From NCBI GenBank assembly GCA_944472155.2, contig OX235271.1, positions 99,833,256-99,897,255 on the forward strand: DNA of 64,000 nucleotides, given 5' to 3'. The position numbers and the translations under genes were made by a program. This DNA is from Trichobilharzia szidati. Taxonomy: Eukaryota; Platyhelminthes; Trematoda; Strigeidida; Schistosomatidae. Shown piece by piece: positions 58,301 to 60,850 of this stretch (position 1 is its first letter; the number at the start of each line of letters is the position of its first letter). Below the pieces are notes generated by a model. The model was not told where the DNA came from. It saw only the letters and a program-made list of their open reading frames with translations, and did not search any database.

Positions 58301-59006
58301 AGAACGGGTTTTTTGTGGTTAAATCATCACTTTATTCCATGGATGCTGATAAAGAATCTTTTCAAGGGTAGCGATATTTAGTGATGAGGCGTGTTAAAAG
58401 TAACCGACATCAGATGACAAGTCAGTCACGTGACACTGTACTCACAAAACCATAATTGAAAAATGTGCCTAATATCAGTTGATGTATTTTATGATCTTCC
58501 TCTGACTCCAAGATGAATAAAAGTCTATTGAATACCGTAAATTAAGACACTTACCTAGTTATCATTTAATGGAATATTCGTTTTTATCTAGATTGATTAT
58601 CAATTCTTTATCATTAGTATACATTTATAATCTTTTCTTTTTACAGCTTTATTTACAGTAAGAAGAGCCAATGAACAATCACAGAACAACTTAGTTAATG
58701 GATCATTCCCTCAACCTTCATTCAGTGTTAAACAACAAGATGGTGTAATAAAACCTGATGGAGATAAACCAACAGTTCAACCAACTGAAATTGAAACACC
58801 AAAACCTTCAAAACGTCAAAACTTTCTACGTGATTTTTGTCCACCATTTATTGAATTAGCTCGAGGTATTAAACCATGGATTAAACGTATGCCAGGAGAT
58901 TACAAAGATGCTGTGAAAAAAGAAAATATAGGCATAGTATTTGGCAGTGTGCTATTCATTTATTTTGTCAATTTGTCTCCATCAATTACATTTGCTGCAT
59001 TATTAA
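1018..59006 (+). CDS. SLC4-family anion exchanger gene, partial (11 exons)
   Basis: Spliced span of a plasma-membrane bicarbonate transporter; both gene ends lie outside the window. Exons: 1018-1332, 19177-19374, 23139-23164, 29516-29563, 32266-32310, 42970-43023, 46324-46377, 48591-48644, 49181-49513, 53534-53729, 58647-59006. All junctions are AG/GT and reading phase is continuous; total 1683 nt, about 560 residues. Domain order: N-terminal lobe of the Band 3 cytoplasmic domain (ETARWVNFEE), a variable linker built from micro-exons, the C-terminal lobe (IPVRFIFIFIGP), then TM1 (IYFVNLSPSITF). SLC4 proteins are dimeric exchangers or cotransporters. A DVLRAIL helix, an S.VLP stretch followed by a Q.E..RRE helix, and YAELARI fit AE-type Cl-/HCO3- exchangers better than Na+-coupled members. 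The branch call is inference; the family call is strong. Exons missed by eye cannot be excluded. Confidence 0.9.
1850..2029 (+). repeat. HHR-3 family copy (tRNA-like head plus hammerhead-like body)
   Basis: Head has GAATAGCTCATTGGTAATG (A-box-like) and GTTTGAACC (B-box-like). At 1951-2000 the order is GATAACGA, ATGCC, AATA, GGCAC, AAAACC, TAGATC: helix II ATGCC/GGCAC and a palindromic ACCTAG(A)T stem III as in hammerheads. The catalytic strand is degraded. Confidence 0.65.
2337..2511 (+). repeat. HHR-2 family copy
   Basis: Starts inside the tRNA-like head (TTGTAACCAG, B-box region GGTTCCAACCC), then hammerhead-like segment 2393-2446 (ACTGATGAGG, TTCCAAACTAGGAC, GAAACAGCTGTCC), then the family tail with CTCATGATGAAATCCTG. 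GAAA, stem III ACAGCTGT and C17 are present; the CTGANGA side is shifted. Confidence 0.8.
2735..2845 (+). repeat. Degenerate Sm-alpha fragment
   Basis: TGGGATGAAATGTACATCC, then TTCTGCTGTTAGTCACTACT, matching the 3' half of the Sm-alpha hammerhead and the adjoining CTGCTAGTCACCATCC block. The head is not evident. Confidence 0.6.
3092..3518. repeat. Sm-alpha inverted pair with target-site duplication
   Basis: Minus-strand segment 3103-3317 holds the tRNA-like head and hammerhead. Plus-strand segment 3318-3518 runs from the hammerhead to the CTAAAATTGAATTAA tail. The 12-bp direct repeat TACTTTATGATT flanks the whole (3080-3091 and 3519-3530). The minus hammerhead has GAAA, stem I CATCCAG/CTGG and stem III intact, but A instead of C at core position 3. 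The plus copy reads GCGACAA in the core. Confidence 0.88.
4546..4757. repeat. HHR-2 family copy with inverted tail
   Basis: 4546-4597 is the family tail in minus orientation (TTTGCAGGGATTTGATGG, TTCATCATGAG). 4600-4757 is the plus-oriented head (GGTCCCAATGGC, TTGTAAC, GGGCTCGAGCCCC) plus hammerhead GTACTGTTGAAGAG and GACGAAGTAGCTGTCC. Core C3 is T and GAAA is GAAG. Confidence 0.75.
5095..5985 (-). pseudogene. RTE-type LINE, 3' fragment
   Basis: Minus-strand reading around 5432-5704 gives VSFQIQAVGTDEDAKT, KTRQVIITLKSIWKSS and SVLLYASGTW, the C-terminal region of RTE reverse-transcriptase proteins (SFTYLGS, ARIGKA, IWKS, LLYG.ETW). The end has TATGTTCCACTCG, then CCAAGGGAATAAAAATAATAAT. Stops and frameshifts show it is dead. 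A short insertion with a 15-bp duplication interrupts it at 5829. Confidence 0.85.
5814..5886 (+). repeat. Short insertion with 15-bp target duplication inside RTE fragment
   Basis: AACCTGCTGGTTTTT occurs at 5814-5828 and 5872-5886. The 43 bp between are absent from the homologous RTE sequence at 26.6 kb. Confidence 0.7.
6839..7172. repeat. HHR-2 inverted pair
   Basis: Minus segment about 6839-7092: tail, hammerhead at 6920-6972, tRNA-like head with GGGTTCGAATCC, CAAGGC, GCCACTGGGACCC. Plus segment 7093-7172 restarts inside the hammerhead (CTGCCGATGATTACC, AACTAGGATGAAACAGCTGTC). Larger inverted arms flank it (6728-6845 and 7340-7487). Confidence 0.8.
7908..8135 (-). repeat. SINE-A copy
   Basis: Antisense: tail TTTATTCCTTGCATTCCAAG at left; GGGGCTGCTAACCTCATGCCC body; degraded tRNA-like head with GGGAATCGAGCCCGGACCAC at right. 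Confidence 0.85.
9382..9550 (+). repeat. Degenerate Sm-alpha copy
   Basis: Head GTGGCTGAATAATCTAGTGG, B-box-like region GCTGAATCGAAGTC, then CACTATCAGTCACT and a hammerhead relic GACATCCAGATGATGAATCC with GAGCATCTTGAATTAC. Confidence 0.7.
9712..10180 (-). repeat. HHR-2 element, head-to-tail tandem
   Basis: The tail motif TCAAGTGTTGGTTTGTA occurs at 9712 and again at 10107, 395 bp apart, in the same orientation. One full unit and the end of a second are therefore joined. The unit holds tail, hammerhead (rc GTACTGTTAAAGAGTCCC, GGACGAAACAGCTGTCC), tRNA-like head (GGGATTCGAACCC, TTACAAGG, GCCACTGGGACC) and a 5' region including AGTGAGAAGTCGTGACCAG (antisense at 10020-10050). Confidence 0.85.
10378..10564 (-). 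repeat. SINE-B copy
   Basis: Antisense. Tail CTTTATTTGATTATAGCTTG at left; GGTACAAGTATGGAA; head with GGGATCGGACCCCGG and GTGCATGGTCGGCGAGCG at right. Best full-length SINE-B with 17105. Confidence 0.88.
12246..13159 (-). pseudogene. Penelope-like element, N-terminal ORF part (broken)
   Basis: Two minus frames join by a frameshift near 12775. The first has RKWEDFAKRQGS, FLHECLRHQI and CKPPVN. The second has NLQKEKLEKALN, NLSKQPLSKTEQQLLQKGLN and ILPADKGRTTVVMD. These match the N-terminal and first RT blocks of PLEs (DKG followed by T.V..D). Coding stops at 12246 before the catalytic RT motifs, so the copy is truncated and inactive. Confidence 0.88.
13053..13161 (-). ncRNA. Hammerhead ribozyme of the PLE (candidate)
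   Basis: On the minus strand, core CTGAAGA and GAAA flank a helix II of GTCATC/GGTGAT. A minimal stem III (AGCT) is followed by T at the cleavage position, and stem I is TGCG/CGCA. Stem I is continued beyond an internal loop by a 20-bp perfect duplex (arms 13053-13072 and 13142-13161). One unpaired T sits between CTGAAGA and helix II. PLEs are known to carry such motifs; activity here is inference. Confidence 0.7.
13330..14013 (-). pseudogene. Penelope-like element, GIY-YIG end and 3' region of an upstream tandem copy
   Basis: The minus frame 13711-14013 gives NSIRNKLRQLKDPVERLKQ and VYQIPRIDCQTKYTGQSSRT, the PLE C-terminal GIY-YIG nuclease (Y..IPC..C...YTGQT.R). The expected Cys after IP is Arg. 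The following 3' region matches blocks at 33375, 38890 and 39545. It precedes the ORF start at 13159 in the same orientation, the head-to-tail layout typical of PLEs. Confidence 0.85.
14970..15155 (-). repeat. Degenerate HHR-2 copy
   Basis: Antisense: ACTGACATCAGTTAAGTAACC, GATATCTGTTTTAGTCTAG, ACTCTTCAACAGAACGC, then GATTACGAGACAAGCC and GGTGGGACAG. The core is degraded. Confidence 0.7.
15507..16006. repeat. Sm-alpha composite foldback with target-site duplication
   Basis: Minus segment 15507-15845 contains hammerhead and head followed, in circularly permuted order, by the 3' tail region of a neighbouring unit. Plus segment 15846-16006 runs from the hammerhead through the tail. TAAATGTGAATAA (13 bp) is duplicated at 15494-15506 and 16007-16019. 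The minus hammerhead has AGATGACGAG and GACGAAAGGCGC; the plus one AGATGATAAG and GACGAAATGCGC. Both have A at core position 3. Confidence 0.88.
16215..16345 (+). repeat. HHR-2 5'-region fragment
   Basis: TTCTAGTGAGAAGTCGTGACC and a distal GCAGAAGTTAGATTGG match the 5' region of the HHR-2 tandem unit seen antisense at 9950-10060. No head or hammerhead follows. Confidence 0.55.
17107..17302 (+). repeat. SINE-B copy
   Basis: Head GCGTCAGTAGCACAGCGG and GGGTTCGATCC, then CTGATATCAATGGTCGGCC, GCTGAAAATTCCATACC, and tail ATCAAGCTGTAATAAAAAAA followed by (AAAT)n. Confidence 0.9.
18115..18300 (+). repeat. Degenerate Sm-alpha copy
   Basis: CATGGCCAAACGGCCAAGCG head, TTAGAATTTCAGTGAGAAC, then hammerhead relic AGACTGATGAATTTCAAATAG, GAATGGAACG and CTACTAGCCACCACC. 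Confidence 0.7.
19177..19374 (+). CDS. SLC4 exon 2: cytoplasmic-domain core
   Basis: Acceptor is TTTTACAACAG. The leftover T of the previous exon plus AC makes Tyr, giving LSQ-Y-LKIIHSDALTLGQ without a break. The 66-codon exon matches the SLC4 segment reading like 'VLLDLD..SLP.I...V', with an acidic DQ/DVLRAIL helix and a His/Trp-rich end (AERWHPD). Donor GTAACG is weak. A Sm-alpha foldback begins 21 nt after the donor (insertion boundary at 19396). Open reading upstream of 19177 is intronic read-through. Confidence 0.9.
19396..19736. repeat. Sm-alpha inverted pair with target-site duplication, next to exon 2 donor
   Basis: Minus segment 19396-19560 runs from the tail to the middle of the hammerhead. 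Plus segment 19561-19736 starts at the tRNA-like head (GGCCCAAGTGGTCTAGTGG, GGGTTCGAGCC) and goes through a hammerhead. ATACATTCATTTACA (15 bp) flanks at 19381-19395 and 19737-19751. The plus hammerhead keeps C3 (CTGACAA) but has lost G8, and GAAA is GAGA. The layout equals an LINE-type 5' inversion. Confidence 0.9.
19812..20049 (-). repeat. SINE-A copy
   Basis: Antisense. TTTATTCCTGGACGTTCCCA, GGGGTTGCTAGCCTCATGC, GTGGTCGGCGAGCATT and CGCCACCGATGCAC. Confidence 0.9.
22021..22722 (-). pseudogene. RTE-type LINE, 3' fragment
   Basis: Minus frames give VTSFTYLGSIVSTTGGT, KSRVGKARNTF, IWKSSSLSI, IRIFNANVKSV, CLRSILKIRWPERI, WEQTKREPIAQQI and WRWIGYSLRRP, in the order of the RTE C-terminus. Two frameshifts separate them. 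The 3' end has GAAGCCCTATGTTCCACTAG, then AACCCAAGGGATTAATAATAAT. Confidence 0.9.
23139..23164 (+). CDS. SLC4 micro-exon 3 (26 nt)
   Basis: Acceptor ATTTTTAG and donor GTAAGT bound 26 nt encoding (G)YLPEGVNP. It accepts the phase-1 base from exon 2 and ends on a codon boundary. It therefore converts the frame from phase 1 to phase 0, which every following micro-exon uses. Skipping it would frameshift, so it should be constitutive. Its shortness makes homology alone unconvincing; the support is strong splice sites plus exact phase fit on both sides. Confidence 0.75.
23530..23880 (-). repeat. Degenerate HHR-3 family copy
   Basis: Reading minus: a 5' region related to 57807-57930 (ACATTTCAGACTTGATTG, GCACTAAGGACTAG), head GGATAGCTCATTAGTAATG, and hammerhead relic GTGCTGACTAAAGCC, AAAACTAG. 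Same segment order as at 57807-58145. Confidence 0.65.
23922..24156 (-). repeat. SINE-A copy
   Basis: Antisense: TTATTCCTTCACGTTCCCGA, GGACTTCAGGC, GCGCCGGCCGGGGATCG, CCATGTGCATGGTC. Well preserved. Confidence 0.9.
24608..24847 (-). repeat. SINE-A copy
   Basis: Antisense: TTCATTCCTTTGAGTTCCTA, GGGCTTCAAGC, AGTGCGTCGGCCAGGAATTG, TATACGTGGTCGGC. Confidence 0.87.
25404..25638 (+). repeat. SINE-A copy
   Basis: Head GTGAGTCGATGGTTCAGCAG and GTTCGATCCC, body GTTGGGTGTGAAGCTAAC, tail AAGCCCTATATTCCGCTGGG then AAAGGAATAAAATAA. Confidence 0.88.
25955..28900 (-). pseudogene. RTE-type LINE, near full-length but broken
   Basis: 5' end at the right. Minus frames show, in order, an AP-endonuclease region (RWNGCGLSKLSTGE near 28800; ILMSEMNA near 28470 where GDFNA is expected; DVDLDHQLV near 28170 where SDHHLV is usual), a linker (LINDDQGNLITKEKKQI near 27600), RT pieces (FEVHTGIRQGRSLL near 26860, box DLDFA with a disrupted YADD near 26710) and the C-terminal SFTYLGS region (near 26490). 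The end is AAGCCTTATGTTCCACTCGG then CAAGAGAATAATAAT. Many frameshifts and altered catalytic residues: inactive. Confidence 0.88.
29070..29175 (-). repeat. SINE-A fragment
   Basis: AAGTTTCTGTAGCGG, GGGTTGCTAGCCAGACGTCC, TTTACCCGGGCTTGGGACTG: the middle of SINE-A only, without head or tail. Confidence 0.7.
29516..29563 (+). CDS. SLC4 micro-exon 4 (48 nt, symmetric)
   Basis: Acceptor AAAATTAG, donor GTAAGT. Sixteen codons, phase 0-0, giving AYENDDGKRALRNFKL: acidic then basic, no stop in frame. It lies between the two conserved lobes of the cytoplasmic domain, where vertebrate SLC4 proteins have a poorly conserved, alternatively spliced, phosphorylated linker. Removal would not alter the frame. 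The consensus donor suggests more constitutive use than the next four exons. Confidence 0.78.
31808..31823. repeat. (AT)n microsatellite
   Basis: Pure AT dinucleotide run in intron 4. Confidence 0.9.
32019..32034. repeat. (AT)n microsatellite
   Basis: Pure AT dinucleotide run 230 bp upstream of micro-exon 5. Confidence 0.9.
32266..32310 (+). CDS. SLC4 micro-exon 5 (45 nt, symmetric)
   Basis: Acceptor TTTCTATAG after a T-rich tract, donor GTTTGT (weak at +3/+4). Fifteen codons, phase 0-0: GSARSSISSLSADVK. Seven serines and an ARSSIS segment look like a site for a basophilic kinase (inference). A candidate cassette exon. Confidence 0.78.
33375..33550 (+). repeat. PLE 3'-region fragment
   Basis: GAAAACTATAAAAATC, GAAGTTGTACGGTTACAAC and CTGTTTCACTGTGTGATAT match the 3' non-coding block at 39545-39775 and, inverted, at 13360-13530 and 38890-39060. 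Confidence 0.7.
34125..34340 (-). pseudogene. PLE C-terminal fragment
   Basis: Minus frame: SDIARYLVDMKNTV, KSFSIINR, KLAKAIAIKRLKPDLYVRKD. This matches the part after the GIY-YIG domain of PLEs (HL...GH.., F.II.R, EALAI..L.PDLC.QK); the usual Cys is Tyr. Confidence 0.75.
35925..36160 (+). repeat. SINE-A copy
   Basis: Head GGTGCGTTGGTGGCACAATG, GGGGTTCGATCCC, body GGTTGGGCACGAAGCTAGC, tail GAAGCCCTATGTTCCACTGG then GTAAAGGAATAAAAT. Confidence 0.92.
37216..37447 (+). repeat. SINE-A copy
   Basis: GTGCGTCGGGGGCATAGCGG head, GGGGTTCGATCCCCGG, body GGTTGGGCATGGAGCTAGC, tail GAAGCCCTATGTTCCACAGG. Close to family consensus. Confidence 0.93.
38890..39530 (-). pseudogene. PLE GIY-YIG end and 3' region
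   Basis: Antisense copy related to 13330-14013. The minus reading contains NSIRNKLCQ and, out of frame, LKDP-like and VYLIP-like pieces near 39310-39370. The 3' block (ACCACACACCTTCAAAAATT, TTTGTCGTAGGTGTAG) follows. Stops are frequent. Confidence 0.78.
39545..39775 (+). repeat. PLE 3' region, inverted partner of 38890
   Basis: Plus-oriented copy of the same 3' block: ACGACAAATAGGAAAGAAT, GAAGTTGTGTGGTAATAAC, TTCGAAACGTCATCC, CTGTTTCACTGTGTGACAT. With 38890-39100 it forms imperfect inverted arms of about 200 bp. Confidence 0.78.
40275..40500 (+). repeat. SINE-A copy with near-perfect tRNA-like head
   Basis: The head 40278-40349 has a 7-bp acceptor-like stem GCGTCGG/CCGACGC and a perfect T-arm (CCGGGG, TTCGAT, CCCCGG). 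Body GGTTGGGCATGAGGCTAGC; tail AAACCCTATGTTCCACTGGG then an (AT)n run. It is a SINE promoter, not a tRNA gene, because the SINE body continues directly. Confidence 0.92.
40975..41165. repeat. HHR-2 copy with inverted tail
   Basis: Minus part: CATTAGCTGACATCGG, hammerhead rc AACTAGGAAGAAACAGCTGCCC, GTTCGAAACCAGG, TTACAGGG. From 41117 the plus-oriented tail TCCTGTAACCAGTCAAATCC, CTACAAATTGATACTT begins. Confidence 0.75.
42264..42502 (-). repeat. SINE-A copy
   Basis: Antisense: TTTATTCTTTTACGTTCCCA, GGGATGGTGTTGCTAGC, GGCATGGTTGACGAGC and GCCACCGACG. Lies 467 bp upstream of micro-exon 6. Confidence 0.9.
42970..43023 (+). CDS. SLC4 micro-exon 6 (54 nt, symmetric)
   Basis: Acceptor ACAATCTAG, donor GTGGGT. 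Eighteen codons, phase 0-0: KPAFLQRASVAAMGCRNK. It has the same length as the next two exons, Arg at residue 7 and RASV at 7-10, a PKA-like R-x-S-V. Antisense SINE-A copies lie 470 bp upstream and 420 bp downstream. A candidate regulated cassette. Confidence 0.78.
43443..43658 (-). repeat. SINE-A copy
   Basis: Antisense: TTTATTCCTTTAAGTGCCCA, GGGCTTCAAGC, GCGTTGGCCAAGGATTG, GGCTGGCGAGCATTC. Lies 419 bp downstream of micro-exon 6; the head end is truncated. Confidence 0.9.
44536..44745 (-). repeat. SINE-A copy, diverged
   Basis: Antisense: ATTCCTTGCTTAACGAGTGG, TAAGGCCTCAGAC, GAGCGTAGATCAGGAATTG, GGTAGCGAGCATTTTG. Older than neighbouring copies. Confidence 0.8.
45408..45555 (+). repeat. Degenerate HHR-2 copy
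   Basis: AGTAGCTGAATGATTATCC, GATTCAATCTCTGG (head), then TGTACTGTTAAATAGATC, AAACTAGGAGAAAACACAT (hammerhead relic). Confidence 0.6.
46324..46377 (+). CDS. SLC4 micro-exon 7 (54 nt, symmetric)
   Basis: Acceptor is CATGTAG after a CT-rich tract; donor AAG|GTGGGT is identical to that of micro-exon 6. Eighteen codons, phase 0-0: KNTSISRGSVSTNDFKPK. Arg is at residue 7 and RGSV at 7-10, aligned with micro-exon 6; both start and end with Lys. Probably an exon-duplication sister of micro-exon 6. Confidence 0.78.
46378..48590 (+). other. Intron 7
   Basis: Holds an HHR-2 copy at 48164-48482 next to micro-exon 8 and an imperfect AAT-rich microsatellite near 46890. Otherwise nothing recognised. Confidence 0.6.
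48164..48482 (-). repeat. HHR-2 copy
   Basis: Antisense from tail TCAAGTATTGGTTTGTAGGG. Hammerhead rc reads TTGATGAACACTCCC, AACTAGGCTGACGAAACAGC, TGTCCAGTAC: C3 lost and stem I opened. tRNA-like head GGGTTCGAACCC, TTACAAGG; 5' region follows to 48482. Ends 109 bp before micro-exon 8. Confidence 0.85.
48591..48644 (+). CDS. SLC4 micro-exon 8 (54 nt, symmetric)
   Basis: Acceptor TTCCTTCTTAG, donor CAG|GTTGGT. Eighteen codons, phase 0-0: ACPSVQRSCLSCGDLNQQ. Again 54 nt with Arg at residue 7 (QR shared with micro-exon 6), but the target-like Ser at residue 9 is Cys. Three cysteines in 18 residues is odd for a cytoplasmic linker. Confidence 0.75.
48645..49180 (+). other. Intron 8 (536 bp)
   Basis: The shortest intron of the set. 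It has no recognisable repeat and a T-rich end before the acceptor. Confidence 0.6.
49181..49513 (+). CDS. SLC4 exon 9: C-terminal lobe of cytoplasmic domain
   Basis: Acceptor TTTATCAG at 49180. The nearby CCTAG at 49190 would break the frame, which decides the start. 111 codons, phase 0, donor GTAGGT. A Ser/His/Tyr-rich linker (about 40 residues) is followed by GSEACTVICGQVEFL and IPVRFIFIFIGP, matching the SLC4 'EA..VLVG..EFL' and 'P.RFLF.LLGP' signatures, then YAELARIFGVMMTND at the end. This is the most diagnostic exon together with the last one. Confidence 0.93.
50482..50502. repeat. (AT)n microsatellite
   Basis: AT dinucleotide run in intron 9. Confidence 0.9.
51842..52285 (-). repeat. 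HHR-2 element, head-to-tail tandem
   Basis: Tail motif TCAAGTATTGG at 51842 recurs as TCAAGTACTGG at 52252, 410 bp on and in the same orientation, after tail, hammerhead, head and 5' region of a full unit. The hammerhead rc has an intact CTGAAGAG side with stem I GCGCACTG, but GAAA is GGAA. Confidence 0.85.
52458..52692 (-). repeat. SINE-A copy, diverged
   Basis: Antisense: TTTATTCCCTTACGTTCTGA, AGGTCTTCAAGCTAGAGC, GTGTGTCGGCTTGGAATCG, GCATTCTACCGC. Confidence 0.85.
53534..53729 (+). CDS. SLC4 exon 10: end of cytoplasmic domain
   Basis: Acceptor GCTATTCAG, donor GTAAGC, phase 0 in and phase 1 out. It continues MMTND with AFRVSTYDANTVDDLIKAID, then DSLVLPLS and a helix with MTRQIEAYRRE. The VLP plus Q.E..RRE arrangement resembles AE1-3. 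The end is highly basic (RDVDRRVR). A stop-containing copy of this exon lies at 56746. Confidence 0.92.
54150..54480. repeat. HHR-2 inverted pair
   Basis: Minus part 54150-54247: GATATCAGTTAGAGAACCG, AGCTGTTTCGTTCTTC, GGTCTCTTCATC. Plus part 54335-54480: head with GGTTCGATCCC, hammerhead TACTTCTGGAGAGTCC, AAGCTAGGAGGAAACAGC, TGTCTAGTCC, then the tail. Separated by about 90 bp. Confidence 0.75.
55435..55610 (+). repeat. Degenerate Sm-alpha copy
   Basis: Head relic GCCGTAGCCAATGTTGCTC and GGGTTTGACTCC, then hammerhead CTAATGAGTCCCAAATACG, CTGAAACGCGC, TGTCTGAATCCAG and GTCAGTCATCATCAACC. Stem III ACGCGC(T)GT resembles the published Sm-alpha ribozyme more than the other copies here. Confidence 0.75.
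56746..56885 (+). pseudogene. Decayed duplicate of SLC4 exon 10
   Basis: After TTTAG the sequence reads AF.L.IYDA.T.DD, then ATDIFMSDSLLLP and, after a stop, NA.TLAGI, tracking the functional exon 3.2 kb upstream. It has lost one codon (DLIKA versus DVEA) and has TAA where the functional copy has TAC (Tyr). Similarity fades after about 140 bp and no good donor follows. It looks like a tandem exon duplication that died, not a processed copy, because the acceptor-side AG is retained. Confidence 0.85.
57489..58145. repeat. HHR-3 family inverted pair (palindrome)
   Basis: Arms 57489-57612 (minus) and 57807-57930 (plus), 124 nt each, carry the family 5' region (GAGCTACCTAGAATGG, CATTGCAAACCTGACTGA). 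The tRNA-like head and hammerhead-like body lie minus at 57620-57780 and plus at 57975-58145 (GGAATAGCTCAGTGGTAAC, GATTCGAATCTC, then CTGGTGAGTGCC, CATGAAACCTAGGTC; stem I GCCTT/AAGGC). Confidence 0.85.
58647..59006 (+). CDS. SLC4 exon 11: juxtamembrane linker and TM1
   Basis: Acceptor TTTTTACAG, donor GTAAGT; phase 1 in (A-LFTVRRANEQ) and phase 1 out after FAALL. A polar, Pro/Gln/Thr-rich segment of about 45 residues is followed by the conserved pre-membrane stretch (FIELARGIKPWIKRMPGDYKDA), which corresponds to GGL..DIKR..P.Y.SD..DA of relatives. TM1 follows, with IYFVNLSPSITF for the family's IYFA.LSPAITFGG. The usual Gly-Gly after TF is Ala-Ala here. The next membrane exon was not found before 64000. 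Confidence 0.93.
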
Positions 59007-59402
59007 GTAAGTCACAACTACAAAATGATGATTTCGAATTAATATATATATATATTTATCAAAAACACAAAAAGATGGTTGCAGCGAAGAGGTCATTTTC
59101 AACGAAGTCATCAACTAGGTTATACATTGATATAAGTATAAAACTTGGGCACTGTGGTAGAGTATAACTGAGTGTGTAACAAAAGGGGAAAAGGTTTCAC
59201 AGCTATTTCAAGTCACAGGTCAAAATATAACGAATAATGGTGTGAAATTATGACAATTTTAACGGCCTTCTGGGCTACCTAAATTTACTGTCCACCTAAG
59301 TGTATCGTGTTTCCTTCACTGCATATTGTTTTAATCATACACTTGTGTCTGAGAATTGTAATGTATAGTCAAGCACACTTTTAAGTAGGCTTCTGACAGA
59401 AA

Positions 59403-59645
59403 TGGGTGCGTCAGCAGCACAGCGATAGAATGTTTGCTAACCACATATGTGGTTCGGAATTCGATCCTCGGTCGACGCACTCCTTTACCTTGCTAAGCCA
59501 GTAATAAGACTGGTAAAGAGGGAAGGTTTGGTATGAAGCTAGCAGCTCCATCTCGTAAAAGTAAACACCACTGCCACCAGAACTTCAAAGCTCCAGCTTG
59601 AAACCCTATGTTCCGCTGGGAACGTAAAGGAATAAAATAAAAATT
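59403..59645 (+). repeat. SINE-A copy
   Basis: GGTGCGTCAGCAGCACAGCG head, GTCGACGCACTCC, body GGTTTGGTATGAAGCTAGC, tail CTATGTTCCGCTGGG then GTAAAGGAATAAAATAA. Confidence 0.92.
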
Positions 59646-60206
59646 ATTGACAGAAATGGAGGAGGAACATCGTGGGTTACTTGAGCATGTCTCGTATGAA
59701 ACAATATTGCTTTATCATATTACTTGAATGTTCTGCACAAAGAAATTTTTTGAAAATTCCGTAGTGTATAAACTCATTTTTCAGAATAAAGCTATTACTA
59801 TTATTATAACCATAAGAAAATAAACCGCAAATTTTGATACAAAACACGATCGTCTAATAATAACATTTTGTTGAGAATGTGGGATGTTTATGATGGCCAT
59901 AGTAAGGACAAAAAACTGGACGTGCTTCTTTTAGATAAATAGTGTTGGCTTGGACTTTCGAATTGCTAATGCTTCAGCTATGTCCATATGACTTGATCAC
60001 ACTCCATAAGTTTCATCAATATAGAAAAAGGGTTCAAGTACTGTGACTTGATTATGAAATAATTGTAATAGATAAAAAACAAACAATTCATGAATAATCC
60101 CCATCCAGACATTAATGAAAACAAAACATGTAGTTCAGCAAAGAGTCTGTTTTCGGCAAATTCATCCAATTAGCTGTACAATCGCATTTATATTTCCTTA
60201 TTTTTG

Positions 60207-60222
60207 TATATATATATATATG
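60207..60222. repeat. (AT)n microsatellite
   Basis: AT dinucleotide run in intron 11. Confidence 0.9.
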
Positions 60223-60550
60223 TGTACATTGGGTCTAGATCAGAATAAAAGAAAGTTAGGGCTATTATTGTCAAGATATTTCAAAAATGTGATGCGTAAT
60301 CAAACTGCAACTAGAGGGGGTGGGGTGATGTGTAGTCAAAAAAAGTAGTTATTAATGTTAACCAATACATAAAAAGAAGTTGAATAAGCGTAGTACAGTT
60401 GCGTAATAAGATGAATAGTTCAATGAGTGAGTTGCAACTGGGATGCATATAGAAACAGAGGAAAATATAAAATTATGTAGGAGATCTAAAAATTAAAAAT
60501 GTTATAAAGAGTTAGAAAAAAACAAGCACACAAACAACAAGTCATGGTTG

Positions 60551-60850
60551 TTACCATGATAGTAGAAGTGGTTGGACGATTTTCTCTTGTATACATAACT
60601 CTGGTTTCTCTAGATGAATGGTTAAGGCTTCAGTAATACAATGGAGACGGAAGCGTATTGCCTTTGGTAGGCTGTTCTTTACTTTATAAACCACTTTGAA
60701 GGAGGCGTTTGTTGAAATGGAATGACCAGTGTTGACGAGATATTCTATTATCACCACTAATACCTATTTGTAGCTATGCGGGATAGTGTTCTTGAACCCT
60801 TTTGGCCAGGACACGTGTCGAACGGCCAGTGTACAGCAACAGGTGAACTG
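60551..60850 (-). pseudogene. PLE GIY-YIG C-terminal fragment
   Basis: The upstream minus frame reads LYTGRSTRVLAKRVQEHYPA then stops at about 60772. A second frame continues LVNTGHSIS, FKVVYKV, HCITEALTIHLEKPELCIQE. These are the YTGR..R..EH nuclease motif and the following GH / EA..I / P.LC.Q block of PLEs. It differs from the 13.7-kb copy, so it is a second PLE lineage. Confidence 0.8.

Larger units (their letters stand above)
53730..58646 (+). other. Intron 10
   Basis: Holds an HHR-2 inverted pair (54150-54480), a Sm-alpha relic (55435-55610), the dead exon-10 copy (56746) and the HHR-3 palindrome (57489-58145). The stretch 55630-56740 shows nothing I recognise. Confidence 0.6.
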
